DNA of 64,000 nt from Saprospiraceae bacterium (GTDB lineage: Bacteria; Bacteroidota; Bacteroidia; Chitinophagales; Saprospiraceae), in assembly GCA_028285545.1 (NCBI GenBank), contig JANQPA010000040.1, positions 124,001 through 188,000 of the forward strand, in the 5' to 3' direction. Below are positions 45,678-54,127 of this stretch, piece by piece. Each line of letters opens with the position of its first letter. Positions within the stretch are counted from its first letter, which is position 1. Made by a program: the position numbers and the translations under genes. The notes beneath the pieces are model-generated. The model was not told the DNA's origin. It did no database searches and saw nothing but the letters and a program-made list of their open reading frames with translations.

Positions 45678-46856
45678 TCAAGATTTATTTCTAAATAAAA
45701 TATTTCTCATAGCCCAAAGTCCAAACAAAGGGCCAGGTAGTAAATACCAAAACAAATACTGTGTATTCTGTTGTTGCATATTCAATAACTCAATACTAAA
45801 TATGGTGATAAAAAAACCAATGGAGTTAACGATGGTGAGTGCAGAACCAGTAAATTCTTTGGGGGCGGTTTGAGCTACCAGGGTAGAAAACTGAGGAGAA
45901 TCTCCGACTACCGCAAATCCCCATACTAACAAAAAGATTACCAATAAGAAAAAGGAAGCATTTTGTAACATAAAGGGAGATCCCAAACAGCTTAAACCTG
46001 AAATTAATAACATAAAAAAGGCAACTTTGGCGCTGCCAATTTTCAAAGAAGCATATCCACCAATTATGCATCCCAAACTCCCAATGGCGATGATAAAAAA
46101 AGACCAAAGGGAAACTTCAATTTGAGTGGCACCATATGCAGATTGGTAACTTTGCAAAATGATGGGCACAAAAGCCCAGAATGCATACAATTCCCACATA
46201 TGTCCAAAATAGCCAAAGGCAGCTGAGCGAAATTTTTTTACTCTGAAAATCTTTTGGATAGCACGAGGATCAAAGTGGCTGCTTTTACGTCTAAACGGCC
46301 CATCCGGGATTAACCAAAAAACAGCTAAACCTCCTAAACATGCCAAAATCGATACAATAATTAAAACATATGACCAGGGTAAATTTCCAATACTTGCTTT
46401 CACCAAATGCGGAAATGCAGTACCCAATACCAAGGCTCCAACCAAATACCCGAGGGCTTTGCCCAATCCTTTTTCATACCAATCTGCAGATATTTTCATA
46501 CCCACAGGATAAATCCCTGCAAGGCAAAATCCTGTCAAAAACCTCAATATCAAGATAAGGTTAAATCCATCAGCCAATAAGTATATAGAAACATTAAAGA
46601 CAGCGCCTAAAACTGCGCAAATAAAAAATACTTTTGAAGGTGAAAACCGATCGGCAATTAGGAAAAAGGCAAATACTAATGTTCCAGCAATAAAACCCAA
46701 CTGGACGGAAGAGGTTATTGCCCCTAAAGATTCAGGACTCAAATTAAAATTTGCCTGAAGGTCAGGAAGCACAGCATTACCAGCAAACCACAAAGAAGTG
46801 CCTGCAAATTGTGCGAAAATAATTATTGGCAAAAGATACCAAGGCCTAGATTTCAT
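45678..46856 (-). CDS. MFS transporter
   Basis: This 392-residue protein has twelve hydrophobic segments. The loop after helix 2 reads FFLIADRFSPSKVFF, a variant of the MFS motif A (GxLaDrxGrk). GFCLAGIYPVGMKI in helix 4 is a typical motif B region. Length is normal for the family. It likely exports or imports a small molecule by proton symport or antiport. It lies 112 bp downstream of the E1 dehydrogenase gene in the same direction, but the gap is filled with word repeats and a palindromic element, so co-transcription is uncertain. No substrate is assigned. Confidence 0.85.
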   Translation of the reverse strand: MKSRPWYLLPIIIFAQFAGTSLWFAGNAVLPDLQANFNLSPESLGAITSSVQLGFIAGTLVFAFFLIADRFSPSKVFFICAVLGAVFNVSIYLLADGFNLILILRFLTGFCLAGIYPVGMKISADWYEKGLGKALGYLVGALVLGTAFPHLVKASIGNLPWSYVLIIVSILACLGGLAVFWLIPDGPFRRKSSHFDPRAIQKIFRVKKFRSAAFGYFGHMWELYAFWAFVPIILQSYQSAYGATQIEVSLWSFFIIAIGSLGCIIGGYASLKIGSAKVAFFMLLISGLSCLGSPFMLQNASFFLLVIFLLVWGFAVVGDSPQFSTLVAQTAPKEFTGSALTIVNSIGFFITIFSIELLNMQQQNTQYLFWYLLPGPLFGLWAMRNILFRNKS

Positions 46857-46967
46857 ATGGGTAATGAGTAGTGGGTAATGGGTAATGAGTATTGAGTAAT
46901 GGCTTACTTTACAAAAGTACTCAATACCCAGTACTTCTACCTGTCGGTAGACAGGCAGTACCCAGTA
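46857..46967. repeat. Intergenic word-repeat region carrying a 21-bp palindromic element
   Basis: The gap between the E1 and MFS genes consists of reiterated GGGTAATGAGTA-type words on the left and their inverted equivalents (GTACTCAATACCCAGTACT) on the right. At 46936-46956 a 21-bp element with core CCTGTC-GGTA-GACAGG splits the right-hand words (CCCAGTACT ... AGTACCCAGTACT). The same 21 bp occur in reverse at 63274-63294. Confidence 0.75.
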
Positions 46968-49040
46968 CTAATAATCAAGTAGGTTTTTAATGGCATCAGC
47001 AACCTTTTCAGCTGATGGAATCATTGTTTTTTCTAAAATAGCATTCAAGGGGATAGCCGGCATATTCTCCGATCCTATGGTTCTGACAGGCCCATCCAGA
47101 AATTCAAAGCAATTTTCCTGTATTCTGGCAGCGATACTTTGGGCAAAAGAATTATTCACCGGTTCTTCAGTAACCACCAATACTTTACCATGTTTTTCAG
47201 CAGCCTGGAAAATAGCTTTTTCATCCAAAGGGTATAAGGTACGGAGGTCCATAACTTCCACCTGGTCTTTAAACTCCATCCCTGCCTTATAGGACCAATG
47301 AACTCCCATTCCGTATGAAACGACTAAGATGGAATTGCCTTTGTCAATATTTTCCTGGCTGGCTTCTAAAACAGATCTTGCCTGCCCAAATGGCAAAATA
47401 TAATCAGGTCCAGGTTCAACACTTTTAGCAGTATTGGTATCAATCGCTTTTGACCAATAAAGGCCTTTATGCTCAAGAATAACCACAGGGTTAGGGTCAT
47501 AATAGGCAGCCTTCATCAAACCCTTAAGATCCGCCCCATCACATGGATAAGCGATTTTTATACCCCTGATATTAGTCAATACGGATTCTACACTTGAGGA
47601 ATGATAAGGTCCTCCACTTCCATAAGCACCTATTGGAACTCTAATGACGCAACTTACTGGCCATTTCCCGTCGGATAAATAACAGGAACGACTAACCTCT
47701 GTAAATAGTTGATTTAGGCCCGGCCATATATAATCAGCAAATTGAACTTCTACAATAGGTTTTAAGCCTACAGCTGACATCCCCACCGTACTGCCAATAA
47801 TAAAAGCTTCCTGAATAGGGGTATTAAAAACGCGGCCATCTCCAAACTTTTGTGCCAAAGTTGCTGCTTCTCTAAAAACACCTCCTAAACGACCTCCTAC
47901 ATCCTGCCCATACAACAAACATTCAGGATGTTCCGCCATCAATTCCTGCACAGCATGTAGCGCACAATCCACCATTATCACTTCCTTAGCATCCTCAGGG
48001 CGACGGTTACCAGATTCTTCCTGGATGGGTGTTTCTGCAAAATCATGAGTAAATAAATCTTCTGGCTTGGGGTTAGGTGCCTTTTTTGCCTTTTCAAAAT
48101 CAAGCTTAACTTTTTCAATAACCTCACTTTCAATTTTTTGCAATTCTTCCTCCTGAAAGCCTAATTCTAGTAGTTGATTTCTTAGTATGGGATAGGGATC
48201 CCTTGTTTCATGTTCTTCCAAATCATCTCGATACCATTCTTTTCGGACACCTGAGGTATGATGATTTAATAAGGGGACATCAGCATGTATTAGAAAAGGC
48301 CTGCGCTCTTTTCTCATTTTTTTTATGATTCTTTGAATAACCTTATAAGATCCAACAAAGTCACTGCCATCTATACTTATAGCCTCCAAATTTTTAAAGC
48401 CATCAGCATATTCAGCTGCATTTTGAGATCTTGTTTCTTCAGCATTTGCAGAGATGTCCCAACCATTATCCTGAACCAGATAAAGAATTGGCATTTTTTT
48501 TAGAGAGGCCATTTGAAAAGCTTCTGCTACTTCTCCTTCTGTTACGGAGGCATCTCCCAGAGAACAAACTACGATGGGAGGTCCAGAGTCATAATCTGGG
48601 CCTAAGTTGTGGTCTTCTCTATACTTCAAACCCATAGCTATGCCTGTAGCTGGAATGGCCTGCATACCGGTAGCTGATGATTGGTGGGTAATTTTAGGCT
48701 TATCTGGAACATTTAAACTCGGATGGGAATAGTAGGTTCTCCCTCCTGAAAAAGGGTCATCTTTTTTAGCCATCAATTGCAGCATCAAATCATAAGGTTC
48801 CATACCAATTCCTAGTAGCATGGCATCATCTCTATAATATGGTGCTACAAAATCCTGAGGTTTTAACTGGAGGGCTAAGGCCAACTGAATGGCTTCATGA
48901 CCACGTGAGGTAGCATGAACATATTTTGAAACCATTTTAAAGTTCTCTTCATACAGCTCCGTCATCCTTTTGGCAGTAGCCATAAGTCGGAAGGCCTGGG
49001 TTAAGATTTTTTTGTTGATGGGCAATTTGGTTTTTATCAT
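46968..49040 (-). CDS. 2-oxoacid dehydrogenase E1, fused alpha and beta subunits (branched-chain type)
   Basis: This 690-residue protein joins the alpha (about 1-330) and beta (about 355-690) halves of a thiamine-diphosphate E1. The alpha half has the ThDP motif GDASVTEGEVAEAFQ...DNGWDIS and the HTSGVRKEWYRDDLEEHETRD phosphorylation-loop-like segment. The beta half has EHPECLLYGQDVG, GVFREAATLAQKFG, VQFADYIWPGLNQLF and the VVTEEPVNNSFAQSIAARI C-terminal domain. It decarboxylates a 2-oxoacid and passes the acyl group to a separate E2, absent here. Such fusions are common in Bacteroidota. It lies downstream of paaZ and the hydratase. Confidence 0.92.
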   Translation of the reverse strand: MIKTKLPINKKILTQAFRLMATAKRMTELYEENFKMVSKYVHATSRGHEAIQLALALQLKPQDFVAPYYRDDAMLLGIGMEPYDLMLQLMAKKDDPFSGGRTYYSHPSLNVPDKPKITHQSSATGMQAIPATGIAMGLKYREDHNLGPDYDSGPPIVVCSLGDASVTEGEVAEAFQMASLKKMPILYLVQDNGWDISANAEETRSQNAAEYADGFKNLEAISIDGSDFVGSYKVIQRIIKKMRKERRPFLIHADVPLLNHHTSGVRKEWYRDDLEEHETRDPYPILRNQLLELGFQEEELQKIESEVIEKVKLDFEKAKKAPNPKPEDLFTHDFAETPIQEESGNRRPEDAKEVIMVDCALHAVQELMAEHPECLLYGQDVGGRLGGVFREAATLAQKFGDGRVFNTPIQEAFIIGSTVGMSAVGLKPIVEVQFADYIWPGLNQLFTEVSRSCYLSDGKWPVSCVIRVPIGAYGSGGPYHSSSVESVLTNIRGIKIAYPCDGADLKGLMKAAYYDPNPVVILEHKGLYWSKAIDTNTAKSVEPGPDYILPFGQARSVLEASQENIDKGNSILVVSYGMGVHWSYKAGMEFKDQVEVMDLRTLYPLDEKAIFQAAEKHGKVLVVTEEPVNNSFAQSIAARIQENCFEFLDGPVRTIGSENMPAIPLNAILEKTMIPSAEKVADAIKNLLDY

Positions 49041-49260
49041 TTTTGGTTTTGGTTGTTATTTGATGGTTTGGTTTGGGTGAAATCGAGGTATTGCCATTTA
49101 TTAATGCTACTTCGGCACGCAGATTTCACAGATACCGCAGATTTTTATATTTATCCTTCGTGTAAATCCATTCTGCATAATTAGATTGATTACTACCCTT
49201 ATTAAATAATCAATTACTATTTCAAATTGTTCCAAAATACCAGACTACTAGAACACCAGA

Positions 49261-50028
49261 CTACTTTTTCCTAAAAGCCTCAATTGCATTTCTGGTAAAA
49301 TCGGACAATACCAATTTTCCACTCATCTCAGCTCTTTTTTCCAGTAGATCATCCCAATGCTCTGTTCCTGTCCAAAAAGCTTTTTTAAGCAACATCATGG
49401 CTTCAGGATTGGAAGCAACTAATTTCTCAGTTAAAGAGTCAATAGCTTCATCCATAGCTTCAGCGGATTCAAAAATCTCGGTATATAGTCCCTTATTTTT
49501 TGCCCATTCGGCACTTTGCCAGGCAGTAGCATTGATTGCCAATTGAGTCATTGCAGAAGTCCCTACTTTCCTTTCCACAGCTGGTCCTACAACAAAAGGA
49601 CCTATTCCAATAGCTAATTCACTTAACTTAATTGAAGCATATTTGGTAGCTAAACAATAATCAGTTGCGGATGCAAGGCCAACTCCTCCTCCTACTGCTT
49701 TTCCTTGAATCCTGCCTATGATGAACTTCGGGCACCTTCGCATTGCATTGATTACATTGGCAAAACCACTAAAAAACTTTTTGCCCTGATCCAGATCAGC
49801 TATTGACATTAATTCATCAAAGCTAGCTCCGGCACAAAAAGTACGATCTCCCGCACTTTTGAGGATAATCACTTTGATCGCCTCCTCCTCACCGGCCTTT
49901 TCAATGGCTATAGTGAGTTCTTTTAACAATCTTCCAGGTAAAGAATTATGAGAAGGGTGATAAAACTCGATAACACCTACTCCGTTCTCTACTGTAGTTT
50001 GAATATGTCCTTGAAGAATTTTTTCCAT
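49261..50028 (-). CDS. Enoyl-CoA hydratase/isomerase (crotonase family, PaaF/PaaG-like)
   Basis: This 255-residue crotonase-fold protein has the oxyanion-hole segments FCAGASFDEL and GKAVGGGVGLASATD and a later SELAIGIGPFVVGPAVERKVG. The usual hydratase glutamates are not obvious: the positions after GGG(V/C)xLA and in SEL show only one clear acidic residue, so isomerase or other chemistry is possible. Its ATG shares one base with the paaZ stop (TAATG), implying translational coupling. Context suggests ring-opened phenylacetyl-CoA breakdown. Two copies of the CCAGACTACT word sit at its 3' end. Confidence 0.86.
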   Translation of the reverse strand: MEKILQGHIQTTVENGVGVIEFYHPSHNSLPGRLLKELTIAIEKAGEEEAIKVIILKSAGDRTFCAGASFDELMSIADLDQGKKFFSGFANVINAMRRCPKFIIGRIQGKAVGGGVGLASATDYCLATKYASIKLSELAIGIGPFVVGPAVERKVGTSAMTQLAINATAWQSAEWAKNKGLYTEIFESAEAMDEAIDSLTEKLVASNPEAMMLLKKAFWTGTEHWDDLLEKRAEMSGKLVLSDFTRNAIEAFRKK

Positions 50029-52070
50029 TACTGTACTTTCATTTTTACCATGGTCAAAATTGTAGCGATGGCTACCGTTTCATCAACTTCATCATATACT
50101 TCCACCAACCATTTGACGATGCCTTTTCGAATGTCTTCTTCATCTCTTTTTTCCTGAGCTGTCTTTTGCTTAACGGTAAGTTTTACCCCAATTGTCATAC
50201 CAGGATATACTGGTTTAGTGAATCGACACTCCTCAAGGCCATAATTCAATAAAACCGGCCCTTTACGAGGTTCAACAAATAAGCCTGCCGCTTTTGATAA
50301 AACCCAGTATCCATGAGCTACGTTTTTCTCAAAAATGGTACCATCTAAGGAAGTAGCATCTACATGGGCATAAAATCGATCACCACTGACATTGGCGAAA
50401 TTGATTATATCCGTTTCTGTGACGGTGTGCTTGGCGGTAAGCAGTGAGTCTCCAACCTCCAACTCTTCAAAATATTTCATAAAAGGATGTAGACGATCCT
50501 CTTTTTTTTCTGCCCCAACCTGATACTGATTGGTAACAGCAGTGATCATAGTCGGATGTCCTTGAATGGCGGTTCGTTGCAGATAGTGCTTTACTCCTCT
50601 AACACCTCCCATTTCTTCTCCTCCACCTGCTCTACCGGGTCCTCCATGACTTAATAAAGGCATCGGGGATCCGTGGCCAGTACTTTCCTTAGCACTTTCT
50701 TCATTTAGAATTAGAATTCTCCCATGGAAAGGTGCCGATTCCATAACATAGGTTTTAGCGATTTTTTTATCGGCAGTGGCAATGGTTGAAACTAAAGACC
50801 CTTTACCCATATTGGCTAATTCTACTGCCTCTTCCATACTCCCGTAGGGCATGATGGTGCTAACAGGACCAAATGCCTCTACCTCATGAGAAGCTGTTTT
50901 GTTAAAAGGATCATCATTCAAAAAGACGATAGGTGAAAAGAAAGCACCTTTATTTTTTTCTGCCCCAGTAACTTCAAAATTGTCTAAATCACCAAAAACG
51001 ATAGAAGAACTTTCTGATAGTTGTTGTACCCGGCGACGAACTTCCTCCTGCTGTGATTTAGCAACCAAAGCCCCCATCTTTACTCCTTCCACACTTGGAT
51101 CACCAATGACTGTTCGAGCAAGAGATTTACCCAAAGCAATCTGAACATCTTCCACTAAAGCTTCCGGCACAATAATTCTGCGAATAGCGGTACATTTTTG
51201 ACCACATTTAACAGTTATTTCTCTTCTGACTTCTTTGATAAAAAGATCGAAGGTAGCAGTACCAGGCACTGCATCCTCTCCTAAAACAGCAGCATTAAGG
51301 CTATCCGCCTCCATATTAAATGGTACTGCATTATCTATAATGGTAGGGTACTGCTTCAGTTTTTTACCGGTACTGGCAGAGCCGGTAAAGGTGACAATAT
51401 CCTGTGAAGTCACAGGATCAAGAATGCCAATTCCTTTTCCACAAATTAATTGAAGTGCCCCTTCAGGTAAAATACCAGAAGCAATAATATCTTTAACCAT
51501 GGCCTCTGTTAAAAAAGCAGTAAGCTCTGAAGGTTTGATGATGCAGGGCACCCCAGCTAACAAATTCACCGACATTTTTTCCAGCATTCCCCAAATTGGA
51601 AAGTTAAAGGCATTAATATGAATGGCTACCCCTCGCTTGGGTACCATAATATGGTGTCCTATAAAGGTACCTTCCTTGGAAAGATTAGCTGCCTCGCCAT
51701 CTACATAAAATGGCTCATCCGGAAATTGCCTCCTAAGGCTCGCATAGGCAAAAAGGGTACCAATTCCTCCGTCGATATCAATCCAACTGTCCGTTTTGGT
51801 AGCTCCGGTTCTAAAACTTAAGGGATAATATTTTTTGCGAATACTATGAAGATGCAAGGCTAATTTTTTCAGCATAAGCCCTCTTTCTCTGAATGTCATT
51901 CGGCGAAGGGCGGGGCCGCCTGTTTTACGGGCGTAGTTCATCATTGCCGCAAAATCAAGTTCCTCGGTACTACAGGTGGCAATCAGTTCCCCCGTGATGG
52001 CATCAAATTGGGGCTCTCCCGAGCCGTGATGAGAGAGCCATTGGCCCATTATATAATTTTGAGTCTTCAT
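50028..52070 (-). CDS. paaZ: Bifunctional PaaZ: oxepin-CoA hydrolase / 3-oxo-5,6-dehydrosuberyl-CoA semialdehyde dehydrogenase
   Basis: This 680-residue protein combines an N-terminal aldehyde dehydrogenase (~1-510) with a C-terminal MaoC-type hotdog hydratase (~530-680). The dehydrogenase part has IHINAFNFPIWGMLEK, FTGSASTGKKL, a glutamate in NMEADSLN and the catalytic cysteine in VKCGQKCTAIRR. The hydratase part keeps the Asp and His of SGDRFYAHVD. PaaZ opens the oxepin-CoA ring and oxidises the aldehyde in aerobic phenylacetate catabolism. No paaABCDE or paaK is in the window. It heads an operon with the hydratase, with a clear promoter and a palindrome at the likely start site. Confidence 0.94.
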   Translation of the reverse strand: MKTQNYIMGQWLSHHGSGEPQFDAITGELIATCSTEELDFAAMMNYARKTGGPALRRMTFRERGLMLKKLALHLHSIRKKYYPLSFRTGATKTDSWIDIDGGIGTLFAYASLRRQFPDEPFYVDGEAANLSKEGTFIGHHIMVPKRGVAIHINAFNFPIWGMLEKMSVNLLAGVPCIIKPSELTAFLTEAMVKDIIASGILPEGALQLICGKGIGILDPVTSQDIVTFTGSASTGKKLKQYPTIIDNAVPFNMEADSLNAAVLGEDAVPGTATFDLFIKEVRREITVKCGQKCTAIRRIIVPEALVEDVQIALGKSLARTVIGDPSVEGVKMGALVAKSQQEEVRRRVQQLSESSSIVFGDLDNFEVTGAEKNKGAFFSPIVFLNDDPFNKTASHEVEAFGPVSTIMPYGSMEEAVELANMGKGSLVSTIATADKKIAKTYVMESAPFHGRILILNEESAKESTGHGSPMPLLSHGGPGRAGGGEEMGGVRGVKHYLQRTAIQGHPTMITAVTNQYQVGAEKKEDRLHPFMKYFEELEVGDSLLTAKHTVTETDIINFANVSGDRFYAHVDATSLDGTIFEKNVAHGYWVLSKAAGLFVEPRKGPVLLNYGLEECRFTKPVYPGMTIGVKLTVKQKTAQEKRDEEDIRKGIVKWLVEVYDEVDETVAIATILTMVKMKVQ

Positions 52071-52092
52071 ATAAGACGATTAGTGGTGATGG

Positions 52093-52113
52093 TTATTTGT
52101 TATTTGTTATTTG
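52093..52113. repeat. Triplicated 7-bp word (TTATTTG)
   Basis: Three tandem copies of TTATTTG lie in the paaZ leader, 23 bp upstream of the ATG. They may reflect replication slippage and could affect translation; no function is proven. Confidence 0.6.
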
Positions 52114-52146
52114 TTAACAGGGTTTTAGTTTATCAACGTTTATTTG

Positions 52147-52160
52147 CGAATGAATGTTCG
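52147..52160. promoter_or_regulatory. Putative TetR-type operator of the paaZ operon
   Basis: CGAATGAATGTTCG (CGAACATTCATTCG on the minus strand) has inverted CGAA/TTCG ends around a 6-bp centre, the size and look of TetR-family operators that control many paa and acyl-CoA operons. It begins 5 bp downstream of the -7 box, i.e. over the transcription start. No regulator gene is in the window, so the binding protein is inferred. Confidence 0.45.
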
Positions 52161-52164
52161 TTAG

Positions 52165-52195
52165 CAAAAGTACGCAAATGCGAGTACAATGCCAA
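52165..52195 (-). promoter_or_regulatory. Promoter of the paaZ operon
   Basis: On the minus strand TTG (52193-52195) and TACTTTTG (52165-52172) are spaced by exactly 20 bases, a full Bacteroidota consensus match. Transcription would start about 90 bp upstream of the paaZ ATG, within the palindrome at 52147-52160. Confidence 0.75.
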
Positions 52196-52304
52196 GATAA
52201 AATCATTGTTATACTAAGTAAAAAGTCGTGAATCTGATAAAACAACAGGAAGTAGGTCTGAAGTCTTTCTCCACTCTACTTTTTATTTTATACCACTTAA
52301 AAAA

Positions 52305-53270
52305 TTACAACTTAATTTTCAACATTTCTGTTGCGATATTTATACCCGATGTTTTTATTTCCTGGCGAGCACTGCTGTTTTCCTGAAGAACAGGGTTGGT
52401 ATGATTAAAATGGATAAAATAGATCTTTGATTTTTCTTCTTGTGGTAATTGATTAAAAAGCTGCATACTTTCTTCAATAAATGGATGAGGGATTTCACTC
52501 ATGTCTCTTCCCTGGATTTCTCCATTTTTAAAAAAAGAACCATCCAAAAAGGCATAATCTACCTTTTGAATTTCTTCTACAATGCTTTTATCCCATAATT
52601 CCCACTTATTGATATCAGGAATGAATAAGGCTGTTTTTTCAGGCCCTTGAATTTTAAATCCAACAGTTTCAGAATACTCGTCGCGGTGAGGTACTTGCAT
52701 CGGAGTTACCTGGATATTTTTTTCTATCGAAACAATAGAGTCGTTTTGGATAGGTTGAATCTCAATATTTTGGAGCTTTACCAATTGAGACCATGGCCCG
52801 TTGGTTTCAAGGAATTCTTTCATTTTCGGCATGGCATATACCGGCATTTTATTGGTGCTTACCACTTCCCTACCCAAATGCATCAAACCTGTATAATGAC
52901 CTATATGGGCATGAGTAAGAAAAATCCCCGATAAGCCCGCCTGTAAATCATGCTCCAGAATATGCCATTGATCTCTAAAATCCGGAGTGGCATCAAATAT
53001 CCAGCTTTTATTTGTTTGAGGGTCTACAACGGCTAAGCAGCTCACCATTTTTCTTTTTCCTAAACTATCCCAAACTTCTTTGCAGCAATCTTTTTCGCAT
53101 CGGGCATGTGGGAAGCCACCATCTTGAGCGATGCCAAGAACTACTAGATATGGAGTTGTGGGAATGGGCTTATCCGTAATTGAGTTATCCGTAATTGGGA
53201 TAGTGGATTCCTGAGATCCATTGCAGGAAAAGAAAGAAAAAATTATTAAGAGAAAAAGAGAGTTTTTCAT
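52305..53270 (-). CDS. PqqB-like metallo-beta-lactamase-fold protein, lipoprotein
   Basis: The ATG at 53270 begins a lipoprotein signal (MKNSLFLLIIFSFFSC; lipobox FFSC), giving 321 residues; a longer frame would overlap the hexapeptide-repeat gene. The mature part resembles PqqB: YLVVLGIAQDGGFPHARCEK, then a CC pair, IFDATPDFRDQW, IFLTHAHIGHYTGLMHLGRE, a later MQVPHRDEYSETVGFKI and FIHFNHTNP. The normal MBL motif HxHxDH reads HAHIGH, so the aspartate ligand is missing. The enzyme acts outside the cytosol. Substrate is unknown; PQQ synthesis is unlikely since no other pqq gene is seen. Confidence 0.82.
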   Translation of the reverse strand: MKNSLFLLIIFSFFSCNGSQESTIPITDNSITDKPIPTTPYLVVLGIAQDGGFPHARCEKDCCKEVWDSLGKRKMVSCLAVVDPQTNKSWIFDATPDFRDQWHILEHDLQAGLSGIFLTHAHIGHYTGLMHLGREVVSTNKMPVYAMPKMKEFLETNGPWSQLVKLQNIEIQPIQNDSIVSIEKNIQVTPMQVPHRDEYSETVGFKIQGPEKTALFIPDINKWELWDKSIVEEIQKVDYAFLDGSFFKNGEIQGRDMSEIPHPFIEESMQLFNQLPQEEKSKIYFIHFNHTNPVLQENSSARQEIKTSGINIATEMLKIKL

Positions 53271-53334
53271 TTGTTTAATTTTCAAATTTACTATTCCGCA
53301 CATCACAATATCACTTAATCTCTGCTTCAAGCCA

Positions 53335-53937
53335 TCAAATTTCATTTTTTTTAAGCTCTTCCCAGGTCTGATATAAACTTTCTTGTGCAGGCCTATCTTT
53401 GGGAATCTCACGTAAGGGTTCACAGGCTTGCAAGTGCTCATAACAATCTTTAGGCAGGCTCTGGTAGAGTTGAGTTCCTTTGGTTTTCCAGGCAATCATT
53501 TCATCACTAACTTGTTTGATGATACGTCCTGGATTACCCACTACCAGACTTCGGGCAGGAATCTTGGTATTGGCTTTGATAAAGCTAAGTGCTCCTACAA
53601 TGCTTTCATCTCCAATTTCTGCATTATCCATAACAACAGTATTCATTCCAATCATCACATTCTTTCCTATTATAGCACCGTGAATAATAGCACCATGCCC
53701 AATATGAGCTGCTTCTTTTAAGGTAACGGTAACCCCAGGAAACATATGGATGGTACAGTTTTCTTGTACATTACAACCATCTTCAATGACGATGCCTCCC
53801 CAATCCCCACGTATGGCAGCACCAGGGCCGATATATACATTTTTTCCAATAATAACATTACCAGTAACTGCTGCCTGTGGGTGGATGAAGGCAGTTTCGT
53901 GAATGACGGGGATAAATCCTTTGAATTTGTAAACCAT
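53335..53937 (-). CDS. Left-handed beta-helix (hexapeptide repeat) protein, PaaY / gamma-carbonic-anhydrase-like
   Basis: From the ATG at 53937 this is 200 residues; an upstream ATG would translate the word-repeat DNA. Hexapeptide repeats run ~12-150 (VIIGKNVYIGPGAAIRGDWG, NVQENCTIHMFPG, HIGHGAIIHGAIIGKNVMIG). The three metal-binding histidines of the gamma-carbonic anhydrase fold are present (IHMFPG, HIGHG...). A C-terminal helix follows. PaaY is a thioesterase that clears dead-end CoA intermediates of phenylacetate catabolism; proximity to paaZ supports that reading, though gamma-CA-like proteins have varied roles. Confidence 0.88.
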   Translation of the reverse strand: MVYKFKGFIPVIHETAFIHPQAAVTGNVIIGKNVYIGPGAAIRGDWGGIVIEDGCNVQENCTIHMFPGVTVTLKEAAHIGHGAIIHGAIIGKNVMIGMNTVVMDNAEIGDESIVGALSFIKANTKIPARSLVVGNPGRIIKQVSDEMIAWKTKGTQLYQSLPKDCYEHLQACEPLREIPKDRPAQESLYQTWEELKKNEI

Positions 53938-53940
53938 TTT

Positions 53941-54030
53941 TTTGTAGTCTAGTATTATCGTAGTCTGGTAGTCTAGTTTTTTGATTGTCAATAATGTCTA
54001 TTACCAGACTACTAGACTACTAGACTACTA
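53941..54030. repeat. Intergenic word repeat with inverted copies (GACTACTA units)
   Basis: Three exact tandem 8-bp units GACTACTA occupy 54007-54030. Their complement (TAGTCTGGTAGTCTAGT, 53961-53977) lies to the left, allowing an 11-bp perfect stem (53960-53970 with 54002-54012) plus smaller pairings. The same word TACCAGACTACTAGA recurs near 49239-49252. Confidence 0.75.
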
Positions 54031-54127
54031 TTTAAAACTGTTAAACTCCCCCATAGATATGGCTTTTTTTCATAAACATTCCTAAATTAAAGAAAATAAT
54101 AATTTATAGATAAAATTTTACTAGACA

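Noticed and set aside
53271-53495. An N-terminal extension of the PqqB-like gene
   Set aside because: It overlaps the PaaY-like gene and precedes an obvious lipoprotein signal, so the start at 53270 is preferred.
54007-54030. CRISPR-like array
   Set aside because: Units are 8 bp, directly tandem and have no spacers; there are no cas genes in the window.
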